A DNA stretch of 64,000 nucleotides, from positions 124,001-188,000 of the forward strand of contig NZ_JAEX01000001.1 of NCBI RefSeq assembly GCF_000519125.1, in the 5' to 3' direction. The position numbers and the translations under genes are program-made. The notes under the pieces were generated by a model. It was not told where the DNA came from, searched no databases, and saw only the letters and a list, made by a program, of their open reading frames with translations. This DNA comes from Desulfocurvus vexinensis DSM 17965 (GTDB lineage Bacteria > Desulfobacterota > Desulfovibrionia > Desulfovibrionales > Desulfovibrionaceae). Positions 7,431-20,060 of the stretch are shown in pieces (position 1 is the stretch's first letter; the number at the start of each line of letters is the position of its first letter).

Positions 7431-9347
7431 ATGAGCAGCGTCAAGACCAGAACCGTGTCCGCCTGCATGCTGGACTGCCCGGACGGGTGCTCCTTCGTGG
7501 TGGAGACCGACGGCGAGGGCGGGGTGCGCATCCGGGGCAACCCGGAGCACCCCTTCACCCAGGGCTTCATCTGCGCCAAGACCGCCAAGTACCCCGAGCG
7601 GCTGGCGCACCCCGCGCGCATCACCAGCCCGCTGTTGCGCCAGGGTGAGGGCTTCGTGCCCGTGCCCTGGGGCCGGGCCCTGGAGCTGGTGGCCGGGCGC
7701 ATCGACGCCCTGCGCGCCACGCCCGAGCGCATGGCCCACGTCAAGGGCGGGGCCCTGCGCGGGGTGCTGGCCCAGGCCTCGCGCCACCTGTTCGCGGTGC
7801 TCGGAGCCACGGGCACCAGCGGCTCGCCCTGCGACGAGGCGGGCATCGCCGCCAGCATCCAGGACTTCGGCGCCCTGGACCACAACGACCCCCAGGACCT
7901 GCTGCACGCCGCGCGCATCGTCAACTGGGGCCGCGACCTGACGCGCTGCTCGGTGCACCAGCTGGCCCTGGTCCGGCAGGCACGCAAGCAGGGCGCGCGG
8001 GTGCTCTCGCTGTCCCCGGGCGGGGACGGCTGCGCCGAGTTCTCCGACCGCGTTTTGCGCGTGCGCCCGGGGTGCGACCGCTTCCTGGCCGCCGCCGCGT
8101 GCAAGGCGCTGCTGGAGCGCGGGGTGGACCCGCAGGTGCGCGAGGCCGTGGCCGGGCTGGAGGCCTTCGGGGCCCTGCTGGCCGGGCACGACACGGCGGC
8201 CCTGCTGGACGCCTGCGGCGTGGGCCCCGCCGAATTCGCCGAACTGCTGGCCTGCTACATCGCCGACGGGCCCACGGCCACGCTCATCGGCTGGGGCGTG
8301 CAGCGCTACCTGCACGGCGGCGAGAACGTGCGCTTCATCGACGCCCTGGCCGTGCTCTCGGGCAACGTGGGCCGCCGGGGGGGCGGGGTGTATTTCAACA
8401 TCTCCTCGGGCCGCAACTTCACGGCCTGGGCCGGGCGCGGGGCCGGGCCCCGGCCCCGGCTGCTGCCGCTGCACGCCCTGGGCCGCGCCCTGCTGGACGC
8501 CGACCCGCCCGTGGAGCTGCTGTGGATCGACGGCATGAACCCCGTGGCCCAGCTGCCCGACGGCCAGACCCTGGCCCAGGCCATGCGCCGCTGCCCCTTC
8601 ACCGTGGTGGTGGAGGCGTTCATGACCGACACCGCCGCGCAGGCCGACCTGATCCTGCCCTGCGCGCTGATGACCGAGCGCGAGGACCTGGCCGCCTCGT
8701 GCCTGCACAGCGTGGTCAACCACGCGGCCAAGGTGCAGGACCCGCCCGGGGAGGCCCGCGCGGATTTCGAGTTCGTGAGCGAGCTGGGGCGGATGCTGCG
8801 CGAGCCCGTGGAGCTGCCGGACGCCGAGGAGTGCTTGCGCACGGCACTGTCCGGCCCGGCCACGCCCTTCACCATGGCCGAGCTGCGCGCCCGGGGCTTC
8901 ATGCCCGCCCGCTGGCCCGAGGTGGCCTTCGAGGGCATGCGTTTCGCCCACCCCGACGGCAGGTGCCGCCTGCCCCTGGCGCTGCACCCCGAGCCCGGGC
9001 CGGACCCCGACTGGCCCTGTGCCCTGCTGACCCTGGTCCACCGCGACTTTATCCACTCCCAGCGCCCGCCCGACGAGGCGCCCGGCCCGCCGCGGGTCAT
9101 GGTGTCGCCGGACAACCCCTGCCTGCCGGGGCTGGACCTGGACCGCCCGGTGTTCCTGGCCACGGCGGCGGGGCGCATGGCCGTGAGCCTGGGCCTGGAT
9201 CCCGGGGTGCACCCGCAGGCCATCGTCGGGCGCCGGGGCGGCTGGCTGCGCCACGGGCGCTGCTTCAACGCCGTGATCGAACCCCGGGAATGCGACCTGG
9301 GCGGCGGCACGGCCTACTACAGCCAGCGGGCGCGCCTGGAGAACTGA
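7431..9347 (+). CDS. Molybdopterin-dependent oxidoreductase with one [4Fe-4S] cluster
   Basis: A 638-residue member of the DMSO-reductase superfamily. The N-terminal cluster motif uses C12, C16, C20 (CMLDCPDGC) and C48 (GFICAKT). The bis-MGD-binding body follows, with GTSGSPCDEAG, LSGNVGRRGGGV and the C-terminal VMVSPDNPCLPG domain. There is no twin-arginine signal, so the enzyme is cytoplasmic. Neither a ferredoxin subunit nor a membrane anchor is encoded next to it, so its electron partner and substrate are unknown. The C-terminal cofactor domain is on the short side compared with formate dehydrogenase-type relatives. Likely transcribed alone. Confidence 0.85.
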   Translation: MSSVKTRTVSACMLDCPDGCSFVVETDGEGGVRIRGNPEHPFTQGFICAKTAKYPERLAHPARITSPLLRQGEGFVPVPWGRALELVAGRIDALRATPERMAHVKGGALRGVLAQASRHLFAVLGATGTSGSPCDEAGIAASIQDFGALDHNDPQDLLHAARIVNWGRDLTRCSVHQLALVRQARKQGARVLSLSPGGDGCAEFSDRVLRVRPGCDRFLAAAACKALLERGVDPQVREAVAGLEAFGALLAGHDTAALLDACGVGPAEFAELLACYIADGPTATLIGWGVQRYLHGGENVRFIDALAVLSGNVGRRGGGVYFNISSGRNFTAWAGRGAGPRPRLLPLHALGRALLDADPPVELLWIDGMNPVAQLPDGQTLAQAMRRCPFTVVVEAFMTDTAAQADLILPCALMTEREDLAASCLHSVVNHAAKVQDPPGEARADFEFVSELGRMLREPVELPDAEECLRTALSGPATPFTMAELRARGFMPARWPEVAFEGMRFAHPDGRCRLPLALHPEPGPDPDWPCALLTLVHRDFIHSQRPPDEAPGPPRVMVSPDNPCLPGLDLDRPVFLATAAGRMAVSLGLDPGVHPQAIVGRRGGWLRHGRCFNAVIEPRECDLGGGTAYYSQRARLEN

Positions 9348-9478
9348 GGCCGGGCCGGACCCCGCGCCGCGCCGTGGACTTTCCGGGCCTGCCCCCGGAC
9401 CCCGCCGGGGCGGCCCGGGCCGGGGCGGCCTGCCGAACCCCGCGCCGGGCCCGCTCCGGCAGTGCCCGTCCTTGGGGT

Positions 9479-9506
9479 TTTGCCCCGGGCCGTTTGCTGC
9501 TACAGT
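9479..9506 (+). promoter_or_regulatory. Probable dnaE promoter
   Basis: TTTGCC (9479-9484) and TACAGT (9501-9506), 16-bp spacer, leaving a leader of roughly 60 bases. The -10 is good, the -35 moderate. Confidence 0.4.
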
Positions 9507-9572
9507 GCCCCCCGACGCGCCCGCATCCCCGGGCGCGCAATTCCACCAGTCACCAACCGGGGCCCGTCCGCC

Positions 9573-13019
<3,447 letters not shown>

Positions 13020-13073
13020 GCACAGGCCCGGGGCGCAACAGCCAAAAAGCGGGCCCAGGCCCGGGGAAGGACC

Positions 13074-13475
13074 ATGACGCAGGAACGCAGGGGCAGGTGG
13101 CGCCTGTCCGTGAGCGAGGAGTTCTCGGCCTCGCACCAGTTGCGGCACTACGAGGGCAAGTGCGAGCGGATGCACGGCCACAACTTCGGCGTGGTGGCCG
13201 AGGTGCAGGGCGACACCCTGAGCCAGGATACGGAATTACTGATGGATTTCAAGGTCCTGCGCGGGCACCTCAAGGACGCCCTGGCCGCCCTGGACCACCG
13301 CCACCTGAACGAGGTGGCCTGCTTTGCCGAGCGTAACCCCTCCTCGGAGAACATCGCGCGCTTCCTTTACGGCGAGCTGGCGGCGCGGCTGGCGGGCAGC
13401 GGGGTCGAGGTGGTCGGTGTCACCGTGGCGGAGAAGCCGGGCCAGTCGGCGACCTATTTCGAGGTGGCGCCGTGA
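13074..13475 (+). CDS. queD: 6-carboxy-5,6,7,8-tetrahydropterin synthase (QueD/PTPS family)
   Basis: Converts dihydroneopterin triphosphate to 6-carboxytetrahydropterin in queuosine (7-deazaguanine) synthesis. The 133-residue protein has the zinc histidines H21 (FSASH), H34 and H36 (MHGHNF), and the catalytic cysteine C30 four residues before the HGHN motif. That spacing is typical of QueD rather than of eukaryotic-like PTPS. ALDHRHLNEVACF and NPSSENIARFLY supply the rest of the active site. No other queuosine gene is in the window. Its stop overlaps the dtd start by four bases, so translation is coupled. Confidence 0.92.
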   Translation: MTQERRGRWRLSVSEEFSASHQLRHYEGKCERMHGHNFGVVAEVQGDTLSQDTELLMDFKVLRGHLKDALAALDHRHLNEVACFAERNPSSENIARFLYGELAARLAGSGVEVVGVTVAEKPGQSATYFEVAP

Positions 13476-13939
13476 GGGTGCTGCTCCAGCGGGTGCGCGA
13501 GGCGCGGGTCACGGTGGGCGGACGCAGCGTGGGGGCCATCGGCGTGGGGCTGCTGGCCCTGGTGGGCTTCTCGCGCGAGGACGGGCCGGACCTGCCCGGC
13601 ACCCCGGCCTGGGAGCGGACCCTGGCCCGGCTGGCCGAGCTGCGCGTCTTCCCCGACCCCGAGGACCGCATGAAGCTCTCCCTGGCCGAGTGGGGCGGCG
13701 AGCTTTTGCTGGTGCCGCAGTTCACCCTGTACGCCGACCTGGGCAAGGGCCGCAGGCCGTCCTTCCACCTGGCCGCCGAGCCGGACGTGGCCCGGCCCCT
13801 GTTCGACCGTCTGGTTGCGGACATGGGCGCGCGCCTGCCCGGCAAGGTGGCCCAGGGCGAGTTCGGCGCGTCCATGAATGTGGCCCTGGTCAACTGGGGC
13901 CCGGTGACCATCCTGCTGGACAGCGCCGGGCAGGGCTGA
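13472..13939 (+). CDS. dtd: D-aminoacyl-tRNA deacylase
   Basis: Hydrolyses D-amino acids (and glycine mischarged on tRNA-Ala) from tRNA, a proofreading step in the cytosol. The 155-residue protein starts at a GTG overlapping the queD stop: MRVLLQRVREARVTVGG is the family start. The two active-site motifs are present in slightly altered form: LVPQFTLYAD where most members have SQFTL, and ALVNWGPVTILL where most have NDGPVT. The Gly-Pro that gives chiral selectivity and the catalytic threonine are retained, so the enzyme is probably active. Confidence 0.93.
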   Translation: MRVLLQRVREARVTVGGRSVGAIGVGLLALVGFSREDGPDLPGTPAWERTLARLAELRVFPDPEDRMKLSLAEWGGELLLVPQFTLYADLGKGRRPSFHLAAEPDVARPLFDRLVADMGARLPGKVAQGEFGASMNVALVNWGPVTILLDSAGQG

Positions 13940-13941
13940 CG

Positions 13942-13967
13942 GGGCCGCGCGGCGCCCGGCGCGGCCC
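13942..13967 (+). terminator. Possible hairpin terminator after dtd
   Basis: GGGCCGCGC (13942-13950), eight-base loop, GCGCGGCCC (13959-13967), just after the dtd stop. There is no T-tract, so the ending would be weak or factor-dependent. Confidence 0.3.
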
Positions 13968-14007
13968 GCCACGGGGATCGCCGCGCCGCGCCGGGCCCAA
14001 AAGGCAC

Positions 14008-14036
14008 TTGAATTTGACCGCCGGGCAACGTATGGC
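14008..14036 (+). promoter_or_regulatory. Probable promoter of the fapA-motAB cluster
   Basis: TTGAAT (14008-14013) and TATGGC (14031-14036), 17-bp spacer. An inverted repeat ACCGCC...GGCGGT overlaps the spacer and -10. No convincing sigma54 or FliA promoter is seen here. Confidence 0.35.
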
Positions 14037-14102
14037 GGTGTACTGTTCCGGGAGCGCGCGCCCGGCCAGCCTGGCCGTGCGCGCCCCGGCGAAGGACGGT
14101 GC

Positions 14103-15230
14103 ATGCCCTATTATCTGAGGCACTTCTTCGACCCGGGCTTCGACTACACCGACCTGCGGCCCCGCGAACTGGCCGACGGCAGCGTGGACCATTACAACCG
14201 GGGCTATGTGCAGAACGTCGAGCGCGGGCAGGTGCTGGCCCGGTGGGTGGACGCGCCCCCGGTGCCCGAGGCCGGGGCCGAGCCCGACCCCTGGAGCACC
14301 CGGGCCCACGAGGAAAAGGTCTTCCCCGCCGGGAACAACACCATGATCGACCCCGCGCGGCCCGACGAGCTGCTGGCCGCCGAGGCGGGCTACGTGTTCT
14401 ACCTCGACGGGCGCATCACGGTGAAGAAGACCCTCAACGTGCGCCGCGACGTGGACTTCCACACCGGCAACATCTCCTTTCTGGGCAATGTGGTCGTCCA
14501 CGGCAGCGTGCGCGCGGGCTTCCAGGTCCAGGGCCAGAACGTGCTGGTGCGCCAGACCGTGGAAGGCGCGCTGATCCGCGCGCGCGAGTCCTTCCAGGCC
14601 GAGGGCGGCGTCAAGGGCGGGGGCAAGGCGACCATCAAGGCCGGGGCCAACTTCCGCGTGCCCTTTGCCGAAAACGCCATGCTCCTGGCCGGGGGGCGGA
14701 TGCTCATCGACGGGCCGTGCATGCACTGCGACGTCTACGCCGGGGAGCAGCTGGCGGTGAAGGGCCGCCTGGTGGGCGGCAAGGCCGTGTGCACCCGGAT
14801 CATTTACGTGGGCGGGCAGCTGGGCGGGGGCATGGGCGCCGAGACGGTGCTCATCCTGGGCTACGACGCCATGCTGCTCAACCGCTCGCACCTGGTGGAG
14901 GCCAAGGTGGCCGAAACCCTGGCCCGCCTGGAGGAAACCCGCGCCCTGGCGGCCAAGCACCCCCACCTGCGCGCCGAGCTGGCGCCCAAGGCCGCCCTGC
15001 TGGAAGAACGCCTGGCCAAGTTCCGCGAGCGGCACCGCGAGCTGTGGCAGGGCATCCGCGCCGTGGAGAACCTGGAGGCCTGCCGCGTGGTGGTGCCGGG
15101 CAAGGTCCACCCCGGGGTGGAGGTCTGCATCGGCGAGGCCTGCTACACCGTGGACGACCTCATGGAAAACGTCTTTTTCACCTATGCTGACCACGAGGTG
15201 GTGGTCGGCAAACCCGCCCTGAAGAAGTAG
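14103..15230 (+). CDS. FapA (DUF342) family polymer-forming protein
   Basis: A 375-residue protein of the DUF342/FapA family, cytoplasmic proteins often encoded near flagellar or chemotaxis genes. Residues 100-260 form a run of short beta-helix-like repeats (GNISFLGNVVVHGSVRAGFQ, GGVKGGGKATIKAGANF, VYAGEQLAVKGRLVGGKA). A helical charged segment follows (VAETLARLEETRALAAKHPHLRAEL...ERHRELWQGIR), probably a coiled coil, and then a small beta tail. The motA start lies seven bases after the stop. The precise job is unknown; the context suggests a role in motor or envelope assembly. Confidence 0.8.
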   Translation: MPYYLRHFFDPGFDYTDLRPRELADGSVDHYNRGYVQNVERGQVLARWVDAPPVPEAGAEPDPWSTRAHEEKVFPAGNNTMIDPARPDELLAAEAGYVFYLDGRITVKKTLNVRRDVDFHTGNISFLGNVVVHGSVRAGFQVQGQNVLVRQTVEGALIRARESFQAEGGVKGGGKATIKAGANFRVPFAENAMLLAGGRMLIDGPCMHCDVYAGEQLAVKGRLVGGKAVCTRIIYVGGQLGGGMGAETVLILGYDAMLLNRSHLVEAKVAETLARLEETRALAAKHPHLRAELAPKAALLEERLAKFRERHRELWQGIRAVENLEACRVVVPGKVHPGVEVCIGEACYTVDDLMENVFFTYADHEVVVGKPALKK

Positions 15231-15237
15231 CCCGCGT

Positions 15238-15993
15238 ATGGATATCGGAACCCTTGTCGGCATGCTTGCCGGGCTGGGCCTGATCTTCGGGTCCATCGCC
15301 TACGGCGGCAATCTTGGCGGATTCTTCGACGTGCCCTCGGTGCTCATGGTCATGGGCGGCACCGTGGCCATCGCCTTCATCATGTTCCCGGCGGGCGTGG
15401 TGCTGCGCTCGTTCAAGGTGGGCATGAAGGCCTTCTTTGCCAAGGGCCGCGACGCCTCCGCGCTCATCGACCTCATGGTCTCCCTGGCCGAGAAGGCCCG
15501 CAAGGAGTCCCTGGTGGCCCTGGAAAAGGTCCAGGTGGACGACCCGTTCATCAAGAAGGGCGTGCAGCTCGTGGCCGACGGCACCGAGGAGGGCCTGGTG
15601 CGCGCCGTGCTCGACACCGAGATTTCCTTCATGAGGCGGCGCCATTTCCAGGGCCAGGGCGTGTTCAAGGGCATGGGCACCATGGCCCCGGCCATGGGCA
15701 TGATCGGCACCCTGGTCGGGCTGGTGCAGATGCTCCAGAACCTGGACGACCCGAGTTCCATCGGCCCGGCCATGGCCGTGGCCCTGCTGACGACCTTCTA
15801 CGGCGCCGTGCTGGCCAACGTGATCTTTTTGCCCATGGCCAAGAAGCTGGAGGAGCGCAGCGCCGAGGAGACCCTGTACATGGAGATCGCCATGGAGGGC
15901 GTGGTGTCCCTCATGCACGGCGAGCACCCGACCATCGTGCGCGAGAAGCTGCTGGCCTTCCTCGCGCCCGCCCTGCGCGAGGCCAAGGGCTAG
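15238..15993 (+). CDS. motA: Flagellar motor stator protein MotA
   Basis: Inner-membrane stator subunit that, with MotB, forms the ion channel driving flagellar rotation. The 251-residue protein has four membrane segments (about 5-22, 32-50, 150-172, 182-202). The cytoplasmic loop carries the charged residues that touch the rotor protein FliG. PAMGMIGTLVGLVQML and AVALLTTFYGAVLANVIFLPMAKKLEER are the channel helices, including the conserved prolines. Sequence style is PomA/MotA of the sodium or proton type; the coupling ion cannot be told from this alone. Three bases separate it from motB. Confidence 0.96.
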   Translation: MDIGTLVGMLAGLGLIFGSIAYGGNLGGFFDVPSVLMVMGGTVAIAFIMFPAGVVLRSFKVGMKAFFAKGRDASALIDLMVSLAEKARKESLVALEKVQVDDPFIKKGVQLVADGTEEGLVRAVLDTEISFMRRRHFQGQGVFKGMGTMAPAMGMIGTLVGLVQMLQNLDDPSSIGPAMAVALLTTFYGAVLANVIFLPMAKKLEERSAEETLYMEIAMEGVVSLMHGEHPTIVREKLLAFLAPALREAKG

Positions 15994-15996
15994 GCC

Positions 15997-16749
15997 ATGG
16001 CCGGCGCGCCCTACGTCAAGAAGCCCCTGGAGGCGCCGCCGCCGGAGGAGGGTCTGCCGCCCTGGATGGCCACCTTCGCGGACATGGTCACCCTGCTGCT
16101 CTGCTTCTTCGTGCTGCTCTTGTCCTTCGCCAACATGGACATCATGAACTTCCGCACGCTCATGGGCTCCATCCAGAACGCCTTCGGCGTGCAGACCGAG
16201 CGGCCCGAGGCGACCTTCGCGGCCTATTCGCCCACGCGCCTGGAGCGCCAGGGCGTGAAGCTCGACCGCGAACAGAAGGCCGTGCTCGACCTGACCATGC
16301 AGCTGCGCGCACTGCTGGAGCAGGAGGAGGAGCTCAAGCGCTCGGTGGGCGTCAGCGCCGAGCGCGAGGGGGCCCTGGTGCGCGTGGAATCGGCGGCCCT
16401 GTTCGAGCCCGGCGGAGCGACCCTGCGGCCCGATGCCCCGCGCCTGCTGGCCCATGTGCTCAAGGTGCTCAAGGAGTACAATTTCAACTGCGTGATTCGC
16501 GGACATACCGACGACCAGGAGGCGGCGGCGGGCGCGGGGCCCTTTGCGTCCAACTGGGAGCTGTCCGCCGCCCGGGCGGCGGCCACCCTGCGCTATCTGG
16601 TGGAAGAGGGCGGCATCGACCCCCGGCGCATGAAGGCCGTGGGCTACGCGGGCACCCGGCCCCTGGTGCCCAACGACCGCCCCGAGGACCGCGAGCGCAA
16701 CCGCCGCGTGGAGTTCATGCTCCACCGGCCCGACACGGAGACCTGGTGA
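15997..16749 (+). CDS. motB: Flagellar motor stator protein MotB
   Basis: Stator partner of MotA, 250 residues. The single N-terminal membrane helix carries the ion-carrying aspartate D29 in [23 protein letters not shown] periplasmic linker of about 100 residues leads to a C-terminal OmpA-like peptidoglycan-binding domain ([59 protein letters not shown]). Together these anchor the stator to the cell wall. The next gene starts one base after the stop, so the two downstream glycosyltransferase genes are probably in the same transcript. Confidence 0.96.
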   Translation: MAGAPYVKKPLEAPPPEEGLPPWMATFADMVTLLLCFFVLLLSFANMDIMNFRTLMGSIQNAFGVQTERPEATFAAYSPTRLERQGVKLDREQKAVLDLTMQLRALLEQEEELKRSVGVSAEREGALVRVESAALFEPGGATLRPDAPRLLAHVLKVLKEYNFNCVIRGHTDDQEAAAGAGPFASNWELSAARAAATLRYLVEEGGIDPRRMKAVGYAGTRPLVPNDRPEDRERNRRVEFMLHRPDTETW

Positions 16750-16750
16750 G

Positions 16751-18469
16751 GTGAACGCGCGATCCGACGACCCGGCCCGGCGCCCCTACGCCGCCCGCCC
16801 CCTGACTGCGGACGGCGGGGCCCTGGCCGACGTGCTGCTGGACTTCGGGGACCGCACCTGGCCGCTGCTGGGCGGCGCCGGGCAGGCCATGGAGCTGCGC
16901 GCGGTGGAAGAGTTCGACCCCGGGGCCGGGCGGCTGCCCGTGCTGCTGGGCTCGGGCCTGGGCGCGGCCCTGGCCCGGGTGCTCGCGGCCTGGGCCGGGC
17001 CCGTGGCCGTGGTGGACCGCGAGGCGCCCATCCTGGAGCTGACCGGCGTGCGCCGGGGCCCGGGCGCCGACCCCCGCGTGCTGTGGGTGGACGAGCCGAG
17101 CCCCGAGGCCGCCCTGCGCGCGCTTTCGCGCTGGCAGATGGAGCACGGCGGCAAGCCCTTCGCGCCCCTGGCCCTGCCCGTGTACCGGCGCATCGACCGC
17201 GCCTACTACGGCGCCCTGGAGCAGGCCCTCGCCGCCAGCCGCAAGGCCGACTTCTGGGCCCGGGCCCATTATCCGAAGTTCACCTCCTGGCCTCCGCGCG
17301 TGCTCTACCTGACCAGCGACTATTTCCTGCTGGGCGAGCTGGTGCGCGCCAGCGAGCGCCTGGGCGCGCCGCACCGCTTCGTGAACATCGGCGCCCGCGA
17401 GACGGGCCGCGCCGAGTTCGTGGAGCGCCTGCTGCACGAGATCGTCACCTTCCGGCCCGATTTCGTGTTCACCATCAACCACCTGGGCGTGGACCGCGAA
17501 GGGGTGCTGGTGGACCTGCTGGAGCGCCTGCGCATCCCCCTGGCCTCCTGGTTCGTGGACAACCCGCACCTGATCCTCTACCTCTACAACAAGCTGCAAA
17601 GCCCCTGGACGGCCATCTTCACCTGGGACACGGACAACCTCGCCAGCTTGGCCGAGCGCGGGTTCCCCCATGTGCGCTACCTGCCCCTGGCCACGGACGC
17701 CACGCGTTTCGTGCCCGTGGCCGCGCCGCCCGCGCGCCATCCCTGGCGCTCGCGGGTCTCCTTCGTGGGCAACTCCATGACCACCAAGGTCGGCAAGCGC
17801 ATGAAGGCCGGGCGCTTCCCGCGCGAGCTGCTGCGCACGTACAAGGCCGTGGCCGCCGGGTTCCGCGCCGGGCGGGAGCGCTCGGTGAGCGCGTTTTTGC
17901 GCCGGGCCCACCCGGACCTGGCCGCCGTGTTCGACGCCTTCGAGACCAACGAGCGCCGCCTGTGCTACGAGACGATGATCACCTGGGAGGCCACGCGTCA
18001 GTACCGCAAGGGCTGCATCGAGGGCATCCTGGGTTTTGACCCGCTCATCGCCGGGGACCGGGGCTGGCTGCGGACCTTCCCCGGGGCTGGCCGGACTTGG
18101 CGCTGGCACAAGGAATTGAACTATTACGAGGAATTGCCCCTGTTCTACGCCCTGTCGGAGGTCAACTTCAACTGCACCAGCCAGCAGATGAAGGGCGCGG
18201 TGAACCAGCGCGTGTTCGACGTGCCCGCCGCCGGGGCCTTCGTGCTCACCGACCACCGCCAGCAGATGGAGAACCTTTTCGAGCCCGGGCGCGAGGTGGC
18301 TTTTTTCCGCGACCCCGCCGAGGTGCCCGATCTGGTGCGCCATTACCTGGACCACCCCGCCGAGCGCGAGCGTATCGTGGCCGCCGCCCGGCGGCGCATC
18401 CTGGCCGAGCACACCTACGAGCACCGCCTGGACGCCCTGTTCCGGGCCATGCGCGAGCTGTACGGGTGA
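16751..18469 (+). CDS. CgeB-like family glycosyltransferase linked to motility genes
   Basis: A 572-residue cytoplasmic protein starting at GTG one base after motB. The N-terminal third is Ala/Arg-rich and poorly conserved. Residues 170-310 resemble a GT-B N-terminal domain ([53 protein letters not shown]). The C-terminal part has the donor-binding look of CgeB-type proteins ([56 protein letters not shown]). Such proteins sit beside flagellar genes in this bacterial group, so modification of flagellin or another surface protein is the favoured guess. Sugar and acceptor are unknown. Confidence 0.75.
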   Translation: MNARSDDPARRPYAARPLTADGGALADVLLDFGDRTWPLLGGAGQAMELRAVEEFDPGAGRLPVLLGSGLGAALARVLAAWAGPVAVVDREAPILELTGVRRGPGADPRVLWVDEPSPEAALRALSRWQMEHGGKPFAPLALPVYRRIDRAYYGALEQALAASRKADFWARAHYPKFTSWPPRVLYLTSDYFLLGELVRASERLGAPHRFVNIGARETGRAEFVERLLHEIVTFRPDFVFTINHLGVDREGVLVDLLERLRIPLASWFVDNPHLILYLYNKLQSPWTAIFTWDTDNLASLAERGFPHVRYLPLATDATRFVPVAAPPARHPWRSRVSFVGNSMTTKVGKRMKAGRFPRELLRTYKAVAAGFRAGRERSVSAFLRRAHPDLAAVFDAFETNERRLCYETMITWEATRQYRKGCIEGILGFDPLIAGDRGWLRTFPGAGRTWRWHKELNYYEELPLFYALSEVNFNCTSQQMKGAVNQRVFDVPAAGAFVLTDHRQQMENLFEPGREVAFFRDPAEVPDLVRHYLDHPAERERIVAAARRRILAEHTYEHRLDALFRAMRELYG

Positions 18470-18476
18470 GGCGGGC

Positions 18477-19943
18477 ATGAACGCCGCCGACAGAGCCCAG
18501 GGCGACCCCGGCAAGGCGCCCATCCTCATCCTCCAGATGCAGCGCATGGGCGACCTGGTGCTGTCCTTTCCGCTCATGCTCTGGCTCACGCGCCGCTTCC
18601 CCGGCCACCCGGTGTGGACCATGGCCGAGCGGCTGTTCTCCGAACATCTGCTGCCCGTGAGCCCCCAGGTGACCTACTTCCCCTGGGAGGCCGCCAGCCT
18701 GGCCCACCTGCGGGCCCACCGCTATCATCTGGTCATCAACCTGAGCCACGATCCGCGCGCGGCGGAGCTGGCCGGGGCCGTGGACGCCGAGGAGGTCTAC
18801 GGCCCGGTGCGCACCCCGGGCGGGGCGGCCTATGTGCGCGGCGACTGGCAACTCTACCGCACCTCCCTGGTGCGCGCCAACCGCCACAACCGCTTCCATT
18901 GGGCTGACCTCAACGCCCTGGACGTGATTCCCCTGGCGGAGATCGCCGCCACGGGTTATTCGCCGCCGCGCACCATCACCGCCGTGGCCCGGCGCAAGAT
19001 CGGCCTGTTCCTGGGTGCCAGCCAGCCCGAGAAGCGCCCCGAGCCCGCCTTCTGGGCCGCCCTGGCCCGCGAGCTGCTGGCCCGGGGGCTGCGGCCCGTG
19101 CTGCTGGGCGGCCCGGGCGAGGCGGCCATGGGCCGGGCCGTGGCCGGGGAGGTTCCGGAGCGGGTGCTCAACCTGTGCGGGACCACCAGCCTCTCCGAGC
19201 TGGTGATGATCGGCCAGACCCTGGGGCTCATGGTCACCCCCGACACCGGGCCCATGCATCTGGCGGCCTGGACGGGCCTGCCGGTGCTCAACCTGTCCAT
19301 GGGCAACGTCAACTGCTGGGAGACCGGGCCCTACCAGCCCCGGCACCACGTGCTGCGCGCGCGCATGAGCTGCCGGGGCTGCTGGGAGTGCTCGCGCCCG
19401 GGCGTGCCCTGCCGCGAGCGCTTCCTGCCCCGGCAGGTGGCCTTTCTGGCCCACCAGGCCGTGGAGGGGCGCCTGGAGCGCTATGCGGGGCGGCCCCTGG
19501 CCGACCTGGAGCTGCTGCGCTCGGCCCGTTCGGAGCAGGGGCTCTATGCCTTGCAGCCCTTGGCTCCCGAGGGCGTCCCTGCGGCCCGCGAGCTGCTGGG
19601 CCGTTTCTGGCACCAGTTCTTCGGGTGGAACCACGGGCTGTGGGGCCCGCAGACGGCCCGGGCGGCCTACGCGGCCCTGGCCGAAGGCTACCCGCCCCTG
19701 CACGAGGGCATGCGGCGCTTCCTGGCGCGGCTGGGGCGCGACCTGGGCCGGGGTCTGGCCCGCTCGCGGCGGACCCTGCCGCCCGACTTCTGGCTGCGCA
19801 CGCCCCCGGCCATGCAGCCCGCGCGCAGCCTGTGCCAGCTGCTGCTGGAAAACGGCGACTTCGCCCGCCCGGCCTGGGCCCGGGCCCTGGGCCTGGCCGA
19901 AGCCCTGCTGCTCGTGACCGACCCCCGCGGGCCCGGGGCGTAG
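18477..19943 (+). CDS. Family 9 (heptosyltransferase-like) glycosyltransferase
   Basis: A 488-residue protein with a GT-B fold. It opens PILILQMQRMGDLVLSFPLM, the typical heptosyltransferase start, and contains KIGLFLGASQPEKRPEPAFWAALA, RPVLLGGPGEAAMGRAV and the donor-site block VTPDTGPMHLAAWTGLPVLNLSMG. A cysteine-rich patch follows (MSCRGCWECSRPGVPC), and the last 170 residues form an extra helical domain not found in WaaC/WaaF. It starts seven bases after the preceding glycosyltransferase gene. Classical family members build lipopolysaccharide core, but the placement between motB and fliK favours glycosylation tied to motility. Confidence 0.8.
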   Translation: MNAADRAQGDPGKAPILILQMQRMGDLVLSFPLMLWLTRRFPGHPVWTMAERLFSEHLLPVSPQVTYFPWEAASLAHLRAHRYHLVINLSHDPRAAELAGAVDAEEVYGPVRTPGGAAYVRGDWQLYRTSLVRANRHNRFHWADLNALDVIPLAEIAATGYSPPRTITAVARRKIGLFLGASQPEKRPEPAFWAALARELLARGLRPVLLGGPGEAAMGRAVAGEVPERVLNLCGTTSLSELVMIGQTLGLMVTPDTGPMHLAAWTGLPVLNLSMGNVNCWETGPYQPRHHVLRARMSCRGCWECSRPGVPCRERFLPRQVAFLAHQAVEGRLERYAGRPLADLELLRSARSEQGLYALQPLAPEGVPAARELLGRFWHQFFGWNHGLWGPQTARAAYAALAEGYPPLHEGMRRFLARLGRDLGRGLARSRRTLPPDFWLRTPPAMQPARSLCQLLLENGDFARPAWARALGLAEALLLVTDPRGPGA

Positions 19944-20042
19944 CCGACTGGCGGAGCGTCCCTTTTCCAGGCCCTTTCCGCCCCGGCCCGCGCGGGCAAG
20001 TTCTGCCTGCCCCCGGGCGCGCCGCCGCCCGCTCCCCCTTGG

Positions 20043-20057
20043 AATCATTGCATGATT
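20043..20057. promoter_or_regulatory. Palindrome abutting the fliK sigma54 promoter
   Basis: AATCAT-TGC-ATGATT is a perfect 6-bp inverted repeat ending four bases before the -24 region. It is a candidate operator or activator-binding site. Confidence 0.4.
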
Positions 20058-20060
20058 GCT

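Noticed and set aside
14003-14018. A sigma54-like AGGCAC element before the fapA gene
   Set aside because: The -12 GC dinucleotide is absent at the required ten-base spacing; a sigma70-like pair fits better.
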